64,000 nucleotides of DNA, from the NCBI RefSeq assembly GCF_044761665.1, contig NZ_JBIWCW010000002.1, positions 540,544 to 604,543 of the forward strand, written 5' to 3'. Positions 16,187 through 23,970 of the stretch are shown piece after piece. A program made the translations under genes and the position numbers. A model generated the notes under the pieces. That model was given only the letters and a program-made list of their open reading frames with translations, was not told the origin of the DNA and did no database searches. The first letter of the stretch is position 1; the number at the start of each line of letters is the position of its first letter. Origin of the DNA: Peribacillus sp044761665. GTDB lineage: Bacteria; Bacillota; Bacilli; Bacillales; DSM-1321.

Positions 16187-17641
16187 ATGTCGAATAAGAA
16201 AAACCTTACAACTAGCTGGGGTGCTCCAGTTGGCGATAACCAAAATTCAATTACTGCTGGGTCACGTGGTCCAGTTCTTATACAAGATGTTCACTTATTA
16301 GAGAAACTGGCTCATTTTAATCGTGAACGCGTTCCAGAACGTGTCGTTCATGCTAAAGGCGGCGGGGCATTTGGTACTTTCACCGTGACAAATGATTTGT
16401 CAAAATATACAAAAGCCAAAGTGTTTAACGGCGTAGGGAAAGAAACGGATATGTTCATCCGTTTTTCAACGGTAGCTGGGGAACTTGGTTCTGCTGATAC
16501 ATTACGTGATCCGCGTGGGTTTGCAGTCAAATTCTACACAGAAGAAGGAAACTACGATATCGTTGGGAACAATACACCTGTATTCTTCATTCGAGATGCA
16601 ATCAAATTCCCTGATTTCATACACACACAAAAAAGGGACCCTAGAACGCACTTGAAAAACCCGACGGCAGTATGGGATTTCTGGTCTCATTCACCAGAAT
16701 CACTACACCAAGTAACTACATTAATGTCTGACCGTGGGATTCCAGCAACATGGCGCCATATGCACGGTTTCGGAAGCCACACTTTCAAGTGGGTGAACGA
16801 AGAAGGACAAGCTGTCTGGGTGAAATACCACTTTAAAACAGAACAAGGCATTAAAAACCTGGATGTGAACCTTGCTGCTAAACTTGCAGGTGAAAATCCG
16901 GATTACCATACGGAAGATCTTTTCAATGCGATTGAAAACGGTGACTTCCCAGCATGGAAATTATGTGTTCAAATCATGCCTTTGGAAGATGCGGATACTT
17001 ACCGCTTTGACCCATTCGACGTGACTAAAGTCTGGTCGCAAAAAGATTACCCATTAATTGAACTTGGACGAGTGGAATTGAACAGAAACCCTGACAACTA
17101 TTTTGCTGAAGTAGAGCAAGCTACTTTCTCCCCAGGATCATTCGTGCCTGGCATTGAAGCTTCTCCAGATAAAATGCTTCAAGGTCGCCTATTTGCTTAT
17201 GGCGATGCCCATCGTTACCGTGTGGGTGCAAACCACAACCTACTTCCGGTTAACCGTCCTAAATCGGAAGTGAATACGAATCAACGCGATGGCTTCATGC
17301 GTGCGGATGATAATGGAAAAGGTTCCGTCTATTACGAACCGAACAGCTTCGGTGGAGCAACGGAATCTCACGAAAACAAACTTACTCCGTTTGAAGTGTC
17401 TGGACAAGCTGCACAAGTTTCTTATGATCACCACGATCACTATACACAAGCGGGAGACTTATACCGCCTGTTGAGCAAGGAAGAAAGAACACGTCTAGTA
17501 GAAACTGTCGTGGGTGCCATGAAACCGGTAGAATTAGAAGAAATCAAACTTCGCCAAATCGGTCACTTCTACAAAGCAGATACAGAATACGGAACTCGTA
17601 TTGCTGAAGGTCTTGGCTTGGCAGTACCACAAGAAGTATAA
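16187..17641 (+). CDS. katA: Catalase, vegetative KatA type
   Basis: This 484-residue monofunctional heme catalase dismutates hydrogen peroxide. The catalytic histidine lies in RVVHAKGGGAFGTF (near residue 55), the asparagine in VGNNTPVFFIRD (near 128) and the proximal heme tyrosine in RLFAYGDAHRYR (near 337). Length and sequence fit the small-subunit clade that includes B. subtilis KatA. The ATG follows GAAGAGGTGG. The PerR box upstream predicts induction by peroxide. A strong terminator follows; it is monocistronic. Confidence 0.96.
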   Translation: MSNKKNLTTSWGAPVGDNQNSITAGSRGPVLIQDVHLLEKLAHFNRERVPERVVHAKGGGAFGTFTVTNDLSKYTKAKVFNGVGKETDMFIRFSTVAGELGSADTLRDPRGFAVKFYTEEGNYDIVGNNTPVFFIRDAIKFPDFIHTQKRDPRTHLKNPTAVWDFWSHSPESLHQVTTLMSDRGIPATWRHMHGFGSHTFKWVNEEGQAVWVKYHFKTEQGIKNLDVNLAAKLAGENPDYHTEDLFNAIENGDFPAWKLCVQIMPLEDADTYRFDPFDVTKVWSQKDYPLIELGRVELNRNPDNYFAEVEQATFSPGSFVPGIEASPDKMLQGRLFAYGDAHRYRVGANHNLLPVNRPKSEVNTNQRDGFMRADDNGKGSVYYEPNSFGGATESHENKLTPFEVSGQAAQVSYDHHDHYTQAGDLYRLLSKEERTRLVETVVGAMKPVELEEIKLRQIGHFYKADTEYGTRIAEGLGLAVPQEV

Positions 17642-17664
17642 GAGGTAGGCATGAAATCACCTGA

Positions 17665-17704
17665 GCAGGCATTCATTAATTCAATGAATGCCTGCTATTT
17701 TTTT
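17665..17704 (+). terminator. Terminator of katA
   Basis: A 13-bp perfect stem, GCAGGCATTCATT and AATGAATGCCTGC, is followed by TATTTTTTT. Confidence 0.93.
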
Positions 17705-17755
17705 GGGTAATCTCCTGAAGAGATAGGGAATCTGGAAAATAAATAGGTGCATACG

Positions 17756-17794
17756 AAAAAGCTCTTCTCTGATATTTCAGAGGAAGAGCTTTTA
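17756..17794. terminator. Second, bulged hairpin downstream of katA
   Basis: AAAAAGCTCTTCTCTGA pairs with TCAGAGGAAGAGCTTTT with one bulged base. It has A and T flanks on both sides and may be a backup or antisense terminator. Confidence 0.5.
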
Positions 17795-17991
17795 GTCTTA
17801 TAAACTATTAGACTAGAAAAGATGAGGGCTACCTGCAAAGACGAGGGCAGATGTAGATTTCCCTTATCAATGACTATGTACGGTGTTCAAATCTTAAAAG
17901 TAACTCTTATGACTCGTAAAAAGCCCTTATCTTAAGGAGTGCTAATAGTTGTGCGTTAAAGCGATTACTCCTTTTAACGCTAGTATGGGCC
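17795..17991. other. Non-coding region downstream of katA
   Basis: No credible gene is seen. A short inverted repeat (GCGTTAAA near 17953 and TTTAACGC near 17972) could form a hairpin. Confidence 0.4.
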
Positions 17992-18036
17992 CCACCTACG
18001 CCACATACTTTGACGGCCACGCATGCCATCCAACCT
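17992..18036. repeat. Dispersed 45-bp repeat, copy 1
   Basis: This segment aligns without gaps to 30510-30554 with 39 of 45 identical bases, including CCACCTACGCC and TGCCATCCAACCT at its ends. Weaker similarity continues about 12 bp to the right. Both copies are intergenic. See findings. Confidence 0.7.
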
Positions 18037-18050
18037 AATTTCATTATAAT

Positions 18051-18064
18051 GGAAAGCGCTTACA
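18051..18064. promoter_or_regulatory. cre-like site beside the dispersed repeat
   Basis: GGAAAGCGCTTACA fits the cre consensus except for the first base. An ATTATAAT stretch (18043-18050) abuts it, so it overlaps a possible promoter on either strand. The next plus-strand gene, purT, begins about 300 bp further on. Confidence 0.4.
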
Positions 18065-18312
18065 TCTACAAAAGGTATCGTAATGCAAATTTCGACATGT
18101 GGAAAATAATACGCCTCCATTCATATCAGTTGGTTGTCCATGCCAATGAAGATAGTGGCTGAGGTTGTTCACCATACCTGATTCCCACCCTTTTTAATAG
18201 TTCCCTCACCATTCATCCCTTTTATGTAAAAACAGAAAAAAATACTTGTAAACGTAATTTTAGCTAATAAATTTAATTAAAAGACGAATAAATATTTGTT
18301 TTTATTGTGTTA
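18065..18312. other. Intergenic region before purT
   Basis: No gene is supported. It is non-repetitive and becomes very AT-rich toward the purT promoter. Confidence 0.4.
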
Positions 18313-18327
18313 TAGTTCGTATATAAT
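18313..18327. promoter_or_regulatory. PurBox-like site and -10 element of purT
   Basis: The minus strand of 18313-18325 reads ATATACGAACTAT, one mismatch from the PurR PurBox consensus AWWWCCGAACWWT. It overlaps TATAAT (18322-18327), a good -10. A second, much weaker box near 18280 is inverted relative to it but at a non-standard distance. Confidence 0.4.
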
Positions 18328-18360
18328 GATTTTGAACACATGGAGGGGGAGAAGCTGAAA

Positions 18361-19518
18361 ATGTATAAAACAAAGAAGGTATTATTATTGGGTTCAGGTG
18401 AATTAGGCAAGGAAGTCATTTTGGAAGCACAGCGGCTTGGTGTGGAGACCATTGCTGTAGACCGGTATGAACACGCACCAGCCATGCAAGTGGCCCATCG
18501 AAGTTATGTGATTGATATGCTTGACACGAAGCAGCTTAGGGAAATCGTTGAAAAAGAACAACCTGATTTAATCGTTCCCGAAATCGAGGCTATTGCTACT
18601 TCTGAATTGGTTAAGTTGGAGGAAGAAGGGTTCTCGGTCATTCCAACAGCAAGAGCGGCTAAGTTGACGATGGATCGTGAAGGAATTAGAAGGTTGGCAT
18701 CTGAAACGTTAAAGCTACCAACGGCTGCATATCGATTTGCTAATACATATGAAGAGTTTATTCATTCCGCAAAAGCTATTGGTTTTCCTAATGTCGTTAA
18801 ACCGCTGATGAGCTCTTCTGGAAAAGGGCAAAGTGTCTGCCGAACGGAAGAGGACTTAGAGAAGTGCTGGCAAATGGCGATGGAAGGCGGCCGGGTCCAA
18901 AATGGTAGAGTGATCATCGAGGAATTTATTCGCTTTGATTCGGAAATTACGTTGCTAACTGTCCGTGCCGTGAATGGAACGATGTTTTGTGCACCAATCG
19001 GTCATGTCCAGCAGGGCGGGGACTATATAGAATCTTGGCAGCCACATGCTATGACAGAAGGACAAATCATTGAAGCAAAAAGGATTGCCAAGAAGATTAC
19101 AGATGAACTTGGGGGATATGGTTTATTTGGAGTGGAGTTGTTCTTATCAGGGGATAAAGTCTATTTCAGTGAAGTGTCACCACGTCCGCATGATACAGGG
19201 TTAGTGACATTGGTCACCCAAAATTTATCCGAATTTGCCCTGCATGTTCGAGCGATTTTAGGATTCCCGATTCCTGAAATCTCATTAATTACACCTGGAG
19301 CAAGCCGTCCCTTGAAAGCACCTGTTGAGTTATCGGAATATTCTATAGTCGGGGTGGATCAAGCCTTGGCTCAGCCGAATACGCAGGTGCGCGTTTTCGG
19401 AAAGCCAGTCACGAAGGTTGGCAGAAGGGTAGCTGTGGCATTATCGGCAGCTGATTCTGTCGAGACGGCGAGGGACGTTGCGACACGTGCATTGGATTGT
19501 ATGAAGATAGAAGGATAA
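18361..19518 (+). CDS. purT: Formate-dependent phosphoribosylglycinamide formyltransferase PurT
   Basis: PurT uses formate and ATP to formylate GAR, a folate-independent route for step three of purine synthesis. The 385-residue protein is an ATP-grasp enzyme: N-terminal GSGELGKEVILEAQRLGVE and VDRYEHAPAMQVAHRSYVIDM, the ATP-grasp region KPLMSSSGKGQSV and VIIEEFI, then VELFLSGDKVYFSEVSPRPHDTG, diagnostic for PurT/PurK relatives. Length matches B. subtilis PurT (384). The start at 18361 is preferred over 18340 because GGAGGGGGAG overlaps the earlier ATG. It stands alone, apart from the main pur operon, as usual for purT. Confidence 0.95.
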   Translation: MYKTKKVLLLGSGELGKEVILEAQRLGVETIAVDRYEHAPAMQVAHRSYVIDMLDTKQLREIVEKEQPDLIVPEIEAIATSELVKLEEEGFSVIPTARAAKLTMDREGIRRLASETLKLPTAAYRFANTYEEFIHSAKAIGFPNVVKPLMSSSGKGQSVCRTEEDLEKCWQMAMEGGRVQNGRVIIEEFIRFDSEITLLTVRAVNGTMFCAPIGHVQQGGDYIESWQPHAMTEGQIIEAKRIAKKITDELGGYGLFGVELFLSGDKVYFSEVSPRPHDTGLVTLVTQNLSEFALHVRAILGFPIPEISLITPGASRPLKAPVELSEYSIVGVDQALAQPNTQVRVFGKPVTKVGRRVAVALSAADSVETARDVATRALDCMKIEG

Positions 19519-19521
19519 ATC

Positions 19522-19656
19522 AAGGGGCTGTCTCATAAGCACTTTTTCGAGTAAATAACACAAAATTGAAGAGGCAGAAATGTTGTTAAATCAACATTTC
19601 TGCCTCTCTCTATTTAATTAGTTTAGGCTTAACTACCCCTTTTGGGACAGCCCCTT
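19522..19656. mobile_element. MITE-like palindromic element, copy 1
   Basis: A 135-bp non-coding element begins AAGGGGCTGTCTCATAAG and ends with the inverted form (GGGACAGCCCCTT). Its centre holds a perfect 16-bp hairpin, AGAGGCAGAAATGTTG and CAACATTTCTGCCTCT. It starts three bases after the purT stop, and a nearly identical copy lies at 24562-24697. It encodes nothing and probably also terminates transcription. Confidence 0.8.
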
Positions 19657-19686
19657 CTTCTATTCTAATAGAGTTAGTCTTTGTTC

Positions 19687-20007
19687 TTAATTTACCTCTT
19701 CGGTTTCCACTTCTTCTCCCGTACCATAACCACTGATCCAATACCCTTTTTCATCACCATAATTAACATATACATTGTATTTTTCCAATGTAGTTTTGTC
19801 ATAACCATTTACGCTGACAGTGCCTCCACCTATAGCAGATGTAAATTCGATACTTTCAGGTTCAAATGCTATATCTTTTTCTTCTTTTAAATAATTAATA
19901 GCTGCTTCATTTGCTTTTTCTGTGATTTCTTTTTTATCTTCTCCGCAACCGGTCATTAAAAATACGACTCCCAAAACTAAAAGTAATTTAATTACAATTT
20001 TATGCAA
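19687..20007 (-). CDS. Small putative lipoprotein of unknown function
   Basis: The 106-residue protein begins with a lipoprotein signal peptide ending in the lipobox LMTGC (cysteine near residue 21). The mature part is acidic and contains TEKANEAAINYLKEEKDI, the start of a small repeat-like helical segment, then a beta-rich region ending GYWISGYGTGEE. I place the start at TTG 20007, seven bases after GAGGGGA; the ATG upstream lacks a ribosome binding site. It lies between the MITE-like copy and a broken permease gene. No family can be assigned. Confidence 0.75.
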   Translation of the reverse strand: MHKIVIKLLLVLGVVFLMTGCGEDKKEITEKANEAAINYLKEEKDIAFEPESIEFTSAIGGGTVSVNGYDKTTLEKYNVYVNYGDEKGYWISGYGTGEEVETEEVN

Positions 20008-20040
20008 GTCATCCCCTCGTTTTCTTTGCGTCCATATCAA

Positions 20041-20438
20041 AGGATTGTTAAAATCAATTATAGTGAAATTTGGAAGTTAATACACATGATTGGTACAAGT
20101 GTGGGAACGAAATTCATAAGGCCATGTTCGTAGGCATGAAAAAAATTCTGGTCGTGTCTTCCTTGAGTACCGTTGCTTTCATATTCATGATGATCCTTTG
20201 TGCATATATCGATTCCAGAATGACTGGAATGACCTTTATGACAACCTCATTGGCTTTTGCGCCAGGAGGAGTGGCGGAAATGACCGCCACTTCAGTTGCC
20301 CTTGAATCGGACCCGATGTTTGTCGTTGCTGTTCAGGTTCTCAGGGTGTTAATGGTATATGTGACGTTGCCGCCATTATTTAAATGCTTGAACCATCGAA
20401 CGAATCAAAAAAAGAGACATCCCGATTTATCAGCATAG
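20041..20438 (+). pseudogene. Remnant of an AbrB-family membrane protein, truncated and frameshifted
   Basis: The plus frame 20070-20438 encodes the C-terminus of the AbrB/'ammonia monooxygenase' membrane family: GMTFMTTSLAFAPGGVAEM, then TATSVALESDPMFVVAVQVL and VTLPPLFKCL. Just upstream, the family-like segment IWKLIHMIGTSVGTKFIR is read in a different frame (through about 20122), so a frameshift separates the pieces. Full-length members have about 350 residues and ten helices; only roughly the last third remains. No start codon with a ribosome binding site precedes it. It is best treated as a decaying pseudogene. Confidence 0.72.
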
Positions 20439-20441
20439 TAT

Positions 20442-21206
20442 TCACCCCATCACCAATCCGCCATCGACAATCAAGTTTTGACCGGTCACGGCCCTGCTCC
20501 ATGGAGAGGCGAAGAATAATACGGCATCAGCTGCCTCTTCTGGAGTGGTTACTTTTTTCAGCGGTGTACTTTCTTCTATTAGATGGAAGACTTCCTCTGT
20601 AGTTGCAGCACTTGCGTCGGTTTTCATCAGCAGGCCCCCTGAAACCATATTGACGGTGATTCCGGCTTTACCTAATTCACTTGCCATGTTTCTTGTGAAT
20701 CCAAGGAGGGCGGCTTTGCTGGTATTATAGTCATGGTAGGGGATGACGGGATTTTGAAAGAGATTCGTCCCGATGTTGATAATCCGTCCGAATTTCCCTT
20801 CGATCATGTCTTTTTGACCGGCCTGTACAGTGTTCAATGCGGCTTTTATGGTCCCTTCGAAATGGGCTTGATAATCTTCCCATGAAACCGTCTCGGCTGT
20901 TTTTCTGGAGGCGGAATCAAAACTGAAGTTTACTAACGCGTTATTTACAATCGTTGTGATGGGCTGGTCAAAGTGTTCTTTCGCCTTCTGAAACATGGCG
21001 TGGACTTCCGACTGGTTTCTTACATCAGCGCGAATTGCGATCGCCCGATCATCCCCTATTCTTTCAACCACCTGTTGTGCTTTATCTTCACTTTGAAAAT
21101 AGTTGACCACGACACGGGCTCCCTCCCGTCCGAACCCTTGAGCGATGGCGGAACCAAGGCCCCTACTGCTCCCTGTCACCAATACAATTTGATAGCTTAT
21201 CTTCAT
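20442..21206 (-). CDS. SDR family oxidoreductase under TPP riboswitch control
   Basis: This 254-residue classical short-chain dehydrogenase has the NAD(P)-binding motif VTGSSRGLGSAIA (residues 10-22), the structural IVNNAL segment, and the catalytic tyrosine-lysine motif as YHDYNTSK (near residue 166). It ends TGQNLIVDGG. It resembles FabG-type 3-oxoacyl-ACP reductases, but the sole upstream control is a thiamine pyrophosphate riboswitch with terminator. The enzyme therefore probably acts in thiamine or thiamine-precursor metabolism rather than fatty acid synthesis. THI-element-linked reductases of this type were called oarX in comparative work, as I recall it. The ATG follows GGGAGAGAG. Confidence 0.85.
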   Translation of the reverse strand: MKISYQIVLVTGSSRGLGSAIAQGFGREGARVVVNYFQSEDKAQQVVERIGDDRAIAIRADVRNQSEVHAMFQKAKEHFDQPITTIVNNALVNFSFDSASRKTAETVSWEDYQAHFEGTIKAALNTVQAGQKDMIEGKFGRIINIGTNLFQNPVIPYHDYNTSKAALLGFTRNMASELGKAGITVNMVSGGLLMKTDASAATTEEVFHLIEESTPLKKVTTPEEAADAVLFFASPWSRAVTGQNLIVDGGLVMG

Positions 21207-21237
21207 AAAACTCTCTCCCTTACTTCATTTTTCCCAT

Positions 21238-21268
21238 AAAAAAAGATCACCCGAGTAGAGGGGTGACC
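21238..21268 (-). terminator. Riboswitch expression-platform terminator
   Basis: On the minus strand GGTCACCC and GGGTGATC pair (one G-U) and are followed by seven T residues. It lies between the TPP aptamer and the SDR gene, so ligand binding is expected to turn the gene off. Confidence 0.85.
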
Positions 21269-21295
21269 TTGAATGAGACAAATTTCATTTCAATG

Positions 21296-21381
21296 CCACT
21301 TCCCTCCGCTGGTGCTAGCCAGATCAGGTTCAAAGGGTCAGAGTGTTGCCACTCCTCTCAGCCAAAAAGGCTCCCCTAGTG
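21296..21381 (-). promoter_or_regulatory. TPP riboswitch (THI element) aptamer
   Basis: Read on the minus strand, it begins CACTAGGGGAGCC, contains GGCTGAGAG and then ACCCTTTGAACCTGATCTGG, and ends CGGAGGGAAGTGG. These are the conserved parts of the thi box, including the CUGAGA pyrimidine-binding bulge and the pyrophosphate-binding helices. Confidence 0.95.
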
Positions 21382-21487
21382 TTTTTTATGAATTTCTTAA
21401 AATTATAGCATAAGTGTCAAAGCTGCCCTAAATAACTTTTTTTACTTTTATAATCCATTTTAAGAGGGATAGTATGGATATTAAACG

Positions 21488-21544
21488 TTTACAGTAAGGG
21501 GGTGCATTTACGAATCGTTTACATAAGATCCCTATATGTTTACA
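21488..21544. promoter_or_regulatory. Pho box (PhoP binding repeats) of the alkaline phosphatase gene
   Basis: TTTACA (21488), TTTACG (21507), TTTACA (21518) and TTTACA (21539) are spaced by 11 bp or about twice that. The pair at 21507/21518 has the exact 6-5-6 PhoP spacing. A weaker TTCATG follows at 21561 in the same phase. Confidence 0.8.
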
Positions 21545-21621
21545 TCTTCTTAATAGTAGGTTCATGTTCTTGATGTATATTTTAATTGAATATTCCATTA
21601 AATGAGTAGGGGGTCATTTTT

Positions 21622-22989
21622 TTGAGACGTACATTCAGTAAAAGAATCTTACCGGTTGCCATCATTACTGCATTAGCCCTTGGAAGTGTATCGTGGGGAG
21701 GTACAGATGACGACGCTTTGGCAAAAGGGAAGCCTAAGAAAGAAGCCGAAATCAGAAACGTCATTTTCATGATAGGCGATGGAATGGGAGTCTCCTATAC
21801 ATCCGCTTACCGGTATTTGAAAGACAGACCTGCTACGACTGTAGCTGAAAAGACAGCATTTGATAAATATCTGGTGGGGCAGCAGATGACATACCCAGAA
21901 GATCCTACACAAAATATCACGGATTCTGCTTCAGCAGCAACGGCGATGTCAGCCGGTGTGAAAACGTATAACGCAGCCATTGCTGTCGATAATGATAAGA
22001 CAGAAATCAAAACGGTATTGGAAGCGGCTAAGGAAAGCGGGAAATCTACTGGCCTTGTTGCAACATCAGAAATCACCCATGCCACCCCGACATCATTTGG
22101 TGCGCATGACGAAAACCGAAAGAACATGAATGGCATCGCGGACGATTATTACAAGGATTTAGTAAATGGCAAACATAAAATCGACGTTCTTTTAGGTGGA
22201 GGTCAATCCAATTTCGTACGGCCCGATGTCGATTTGACAAAAGCATTCAAAAAAGATGGGTATAGTTATGTGACGGATAAAAAACAGCTGTTAAAGGATA
22301 AAAACAAACAGGTTCTTGGATTGTTCGCTAAAGAAGGTCTACCTAAAATGATTGACCGCACCCACGAAACGCCTTCACTGGAAGAAATGACAGACTCGGC
22401 GATTCAACGCTTGAATAAGAATAAGGCCGGATTCTTCTTGATGGTGGAAGGAAGCCAAATTGATTGGGCTGGCCATGATAACGATATTGTCGGCGCCATG
22501 AGTGAAATGGAGGATTTCGAAAGGGCCTACAAAGCAGCGATTGATTTCGCGAAAAAAGACAAGCACACCTTAGTCGTGGCGACGGCTGACCATTCGACGG
22601 GAGGCTTTTCAATTGGGGCAAAGGGAGTGTATAACTGGTCCGGCGAGCCGATTAAAGCTGCCAAACGGACACCTGACTTTATGGCGGATGCAATCGTAAA
22701 GGGAGCGGATGTCGAAAAAACCTTGAAACAGTATATTGATCAAGATGAAATGAAGCTAACGAAAGAGGAAATAGAATCAGTCAAAGATGCTGTCACGAGT
22801 AAAAATATTACGACCATCGACAATGCGATTGAGACCATCTTTGATAACAGGTCCAATACGGCTTGGACAACCGGGGGACATACGGGGGAAGATGTACCCG
22901 TTTATGCATACGGACCATATAAGGAGCGTTTTGCCGAACAGGTCGATAACACCGACCAAGCCACCATCATCTTTGATTTATTAAACTAA
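21622..22989 (+). CDS. Secreted alkaline phosphatase (PhoA/PhoB type)
   Basis: The 455-residue exported enzyme hydrolyses phosphomonoesters. A signal peptide (about 1-33, ending DDALAKG) is followed by the metal-binding FMIGDGMGVSY, the nucleophile serine in TDSASAATAMSAG (near residue 110), the metal ligands in GSQIDWAGHDND (near 278) and TADHSTGG (near 321), and TGGHTGEDVPVYAYG near the C-terminus. Length matches B. subtilis PhoA and PhoB. Start is TTG 21622 with AGGGGG upstream. The Pho box predicts induction by phosphate starvation through PhoPR. The next gene follows after 18 bp. Confidence 0.93.
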   Translation: MRRTFSKRILPVAIITALALGSVSWGGTDDDALAKGKPKKEAEIRNVIFMIGDGMGVSYTSAYRYLKDRPATTVAEKTAFDKYLVGQQMTYPEDPTQNITDSASAATAMSAGVKTYNAAIAVDNDKTEIKTVLEAAKESGKSTGLVATSEITHATPTSFGAHDENRKNMNGIADDYYKDLVNGKHKIDVLLGGGQSNFVRPDVDLTKAFKKDGYSYVTDKKQLLKDKNKQVLGLFAKEGLPKMIDRTHETPSLEEMTDSAIQRLNKNKAGFFLMVEGSQIDWAGHDNDIVGAMSEMEDFERAYKAAIDFAKKDKHTLVVATADHSTGGFSIGAKGVYNWSGEPIKAAKRTPDFMADAIVKGADVEKTLKQYIDQDEMKLTKEEIESVKDAVTSKNITTIDNAIETIFDNRSNTAWTTGGHTGEDVPVYAYGPYKERFAEQVDNTDQATIIFDLLN

Positions 22990-23007
22990 AATACTGGGAG
23001 GGATTCG

Positions 23008-23658
23008 GTGAACAAACTACTATTATGTGCCTTTTTATTGACCACATTTGGTGCACTCAACACTCAGCCAGCCTTTGATGAAGAATCAAACGTGACAGAA
23101 AAAACAGAGGAAAGTGCCAAACCATTGGTGAAGAAGGAAGTGTATGTTCCAAATCCCCAAATTCCGGATGATCGTGAATTGATACAGGTCGGTCAACAAG
23201 TTTCCGATTCAAAAGGTGAATTGTCTTTAAAAGAGTATAAGCAAGTAAATGAGACGGTGAAGGTCGGCCCCATACAGGTAGTAATCAAGGATATCAAGGT
23301 CATGCATGTGATACCGGATTATAGCATGATTGATTTCTTTCATGGCTATACCCATGAACACGCATTCGATATTGTGAAAATAAACGTGAAAGTTGAAAAT
23401 CCCACTGCCGATAATGTCAAATTTTCTCCAGTCGCTTTTCTTGAAACAGATGGTGGGGAACATTTGACTTGGAAAGATGATATTTACTTAGAAAATCTGA
23501 ATGGAGAAGTAAAAGCAAAGAATTCAAAACAAGGGAATGTAGGGTTCATTCTTCAAAAAGAAGAAGGTGTGAAGGAGATTTCGCTTTTGACTAGCGATGT
23601 GATAGATGATGAGGGAAAAGTGATTTCAAAAGGTGAAACGGTAGAATTTTATTTTTAA
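23008..23658 (+). CDS. Secreted protein with DUF4352-like beta domain
   Basis: The 216-residue protein has a signal peptide (residues 1-22) with no lipobox cysteine. A low-complexity acidic segment (23-60) precedes a beta-rich domain (about 75-216). The strand pattern VGPIQVVIKDIKV, DIVKINVKVENPTADNVKF, then a conserved ending with KGETVEFYF resembles the immunoglobulin-like DUF4352/telokin-like proteins of Gram-positive bacteria. Start is GTG 23008 after GGGAGG, 18 bp behind the alkaline phosphatase, so the two are likely co-transcribed and phosphate-regulated. The function is unknown. Confidence 0.78.
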   Translation: MNKLLLCAFLLTTFGALNTQPAFDEESNVTEKTEESAKPLVKKEVYVPNPQIPDDRELIQVGQQVSDSKGELSLKEYKQVNETVKVGPIQVVIKDIKVMHVIPDYSMIDFFHGYTHEHAFDIVKINVKVENPTADNVKFSPVAFLETDGGEHLTWKDDIYLENLNGEVKAKNSKQGNVGFILQKEEGVKEISLLTSDVIDDEGKVISKGETVEFYF

Positions 23659-23762
23659 AGTTCGGGTATGTTTATCCTTATCCAATCCATACTAATAATG
23701 TGATAGGAACCTCCTATTGCTTTGAAAAGAATATCCTAATCTTAACGATGAGGTGATACAAC

Positions 23763-23915
23763 ATGAGTTATAAAGATCAATTAGATCCACATTCTCAAAA
23801 GTTTCACCATAATTGGACAAGACCTAAGCGTTCTAAATCTCAAGTAAATGGCCATACGGAAGTATCGCAAACGAACATTATACTAAGAAGCAATGCTAAG
23901 GCCCATAGGTGGTAA
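23763..23915 (+). CDS. Small YpzG-like protein
   Basis: A 50-residue frame starting ATG 23763 follows GATGAGGTGAT with good spacing. The product MSYKDQLDPHSQKFHHNW followed by TRPKRSKSQVNGHTEVSQ and ending NAKAHRW resembles the YpzG-like small proteins of Bacillus by its PKR-x-QVNG-T-x-Q core. A hairpin with T-rich tail follows. The function is unknown; I recall the family from memory only. Confidence 0.6.
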   Translation: MSYKDQLDPHSQKFHHNWTRPKRSKSQVNGHTEVSQTNIILRSNAKAHRW

Positions 23916-23934
23916 CGGATATTTCTGATCAATG

Positions 23935-23970
23935 AGAAGGAGACTCTTAATGGGTCTTCTTCTTTTCCTG
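23935..23970 (+). terminator. Probable terminator after the small YpzG-like gene
   Basis: AGAAGGAGACTC pairs with GGGTCTTCTTCT (two G-U pairs) followed by TTTCC. Confidence 0.55.

Noticed and set aside
18038..18175. Minus-strand frame of about 43 codons (starting MVNNLSHYLHWHG) next to the dispersed repeat
   Set aside because: It has only a weak ribosome binding site and no family resemblance, and it ends inside the cre/promoter-like segment.
20070..20438. The 122-residue AbrB-like frame as an intact gene
   Set aside because: It lacks a ribosome binding site and most of the family fold, and the preceding family segment is in another frame, so it is called a pseudogene.
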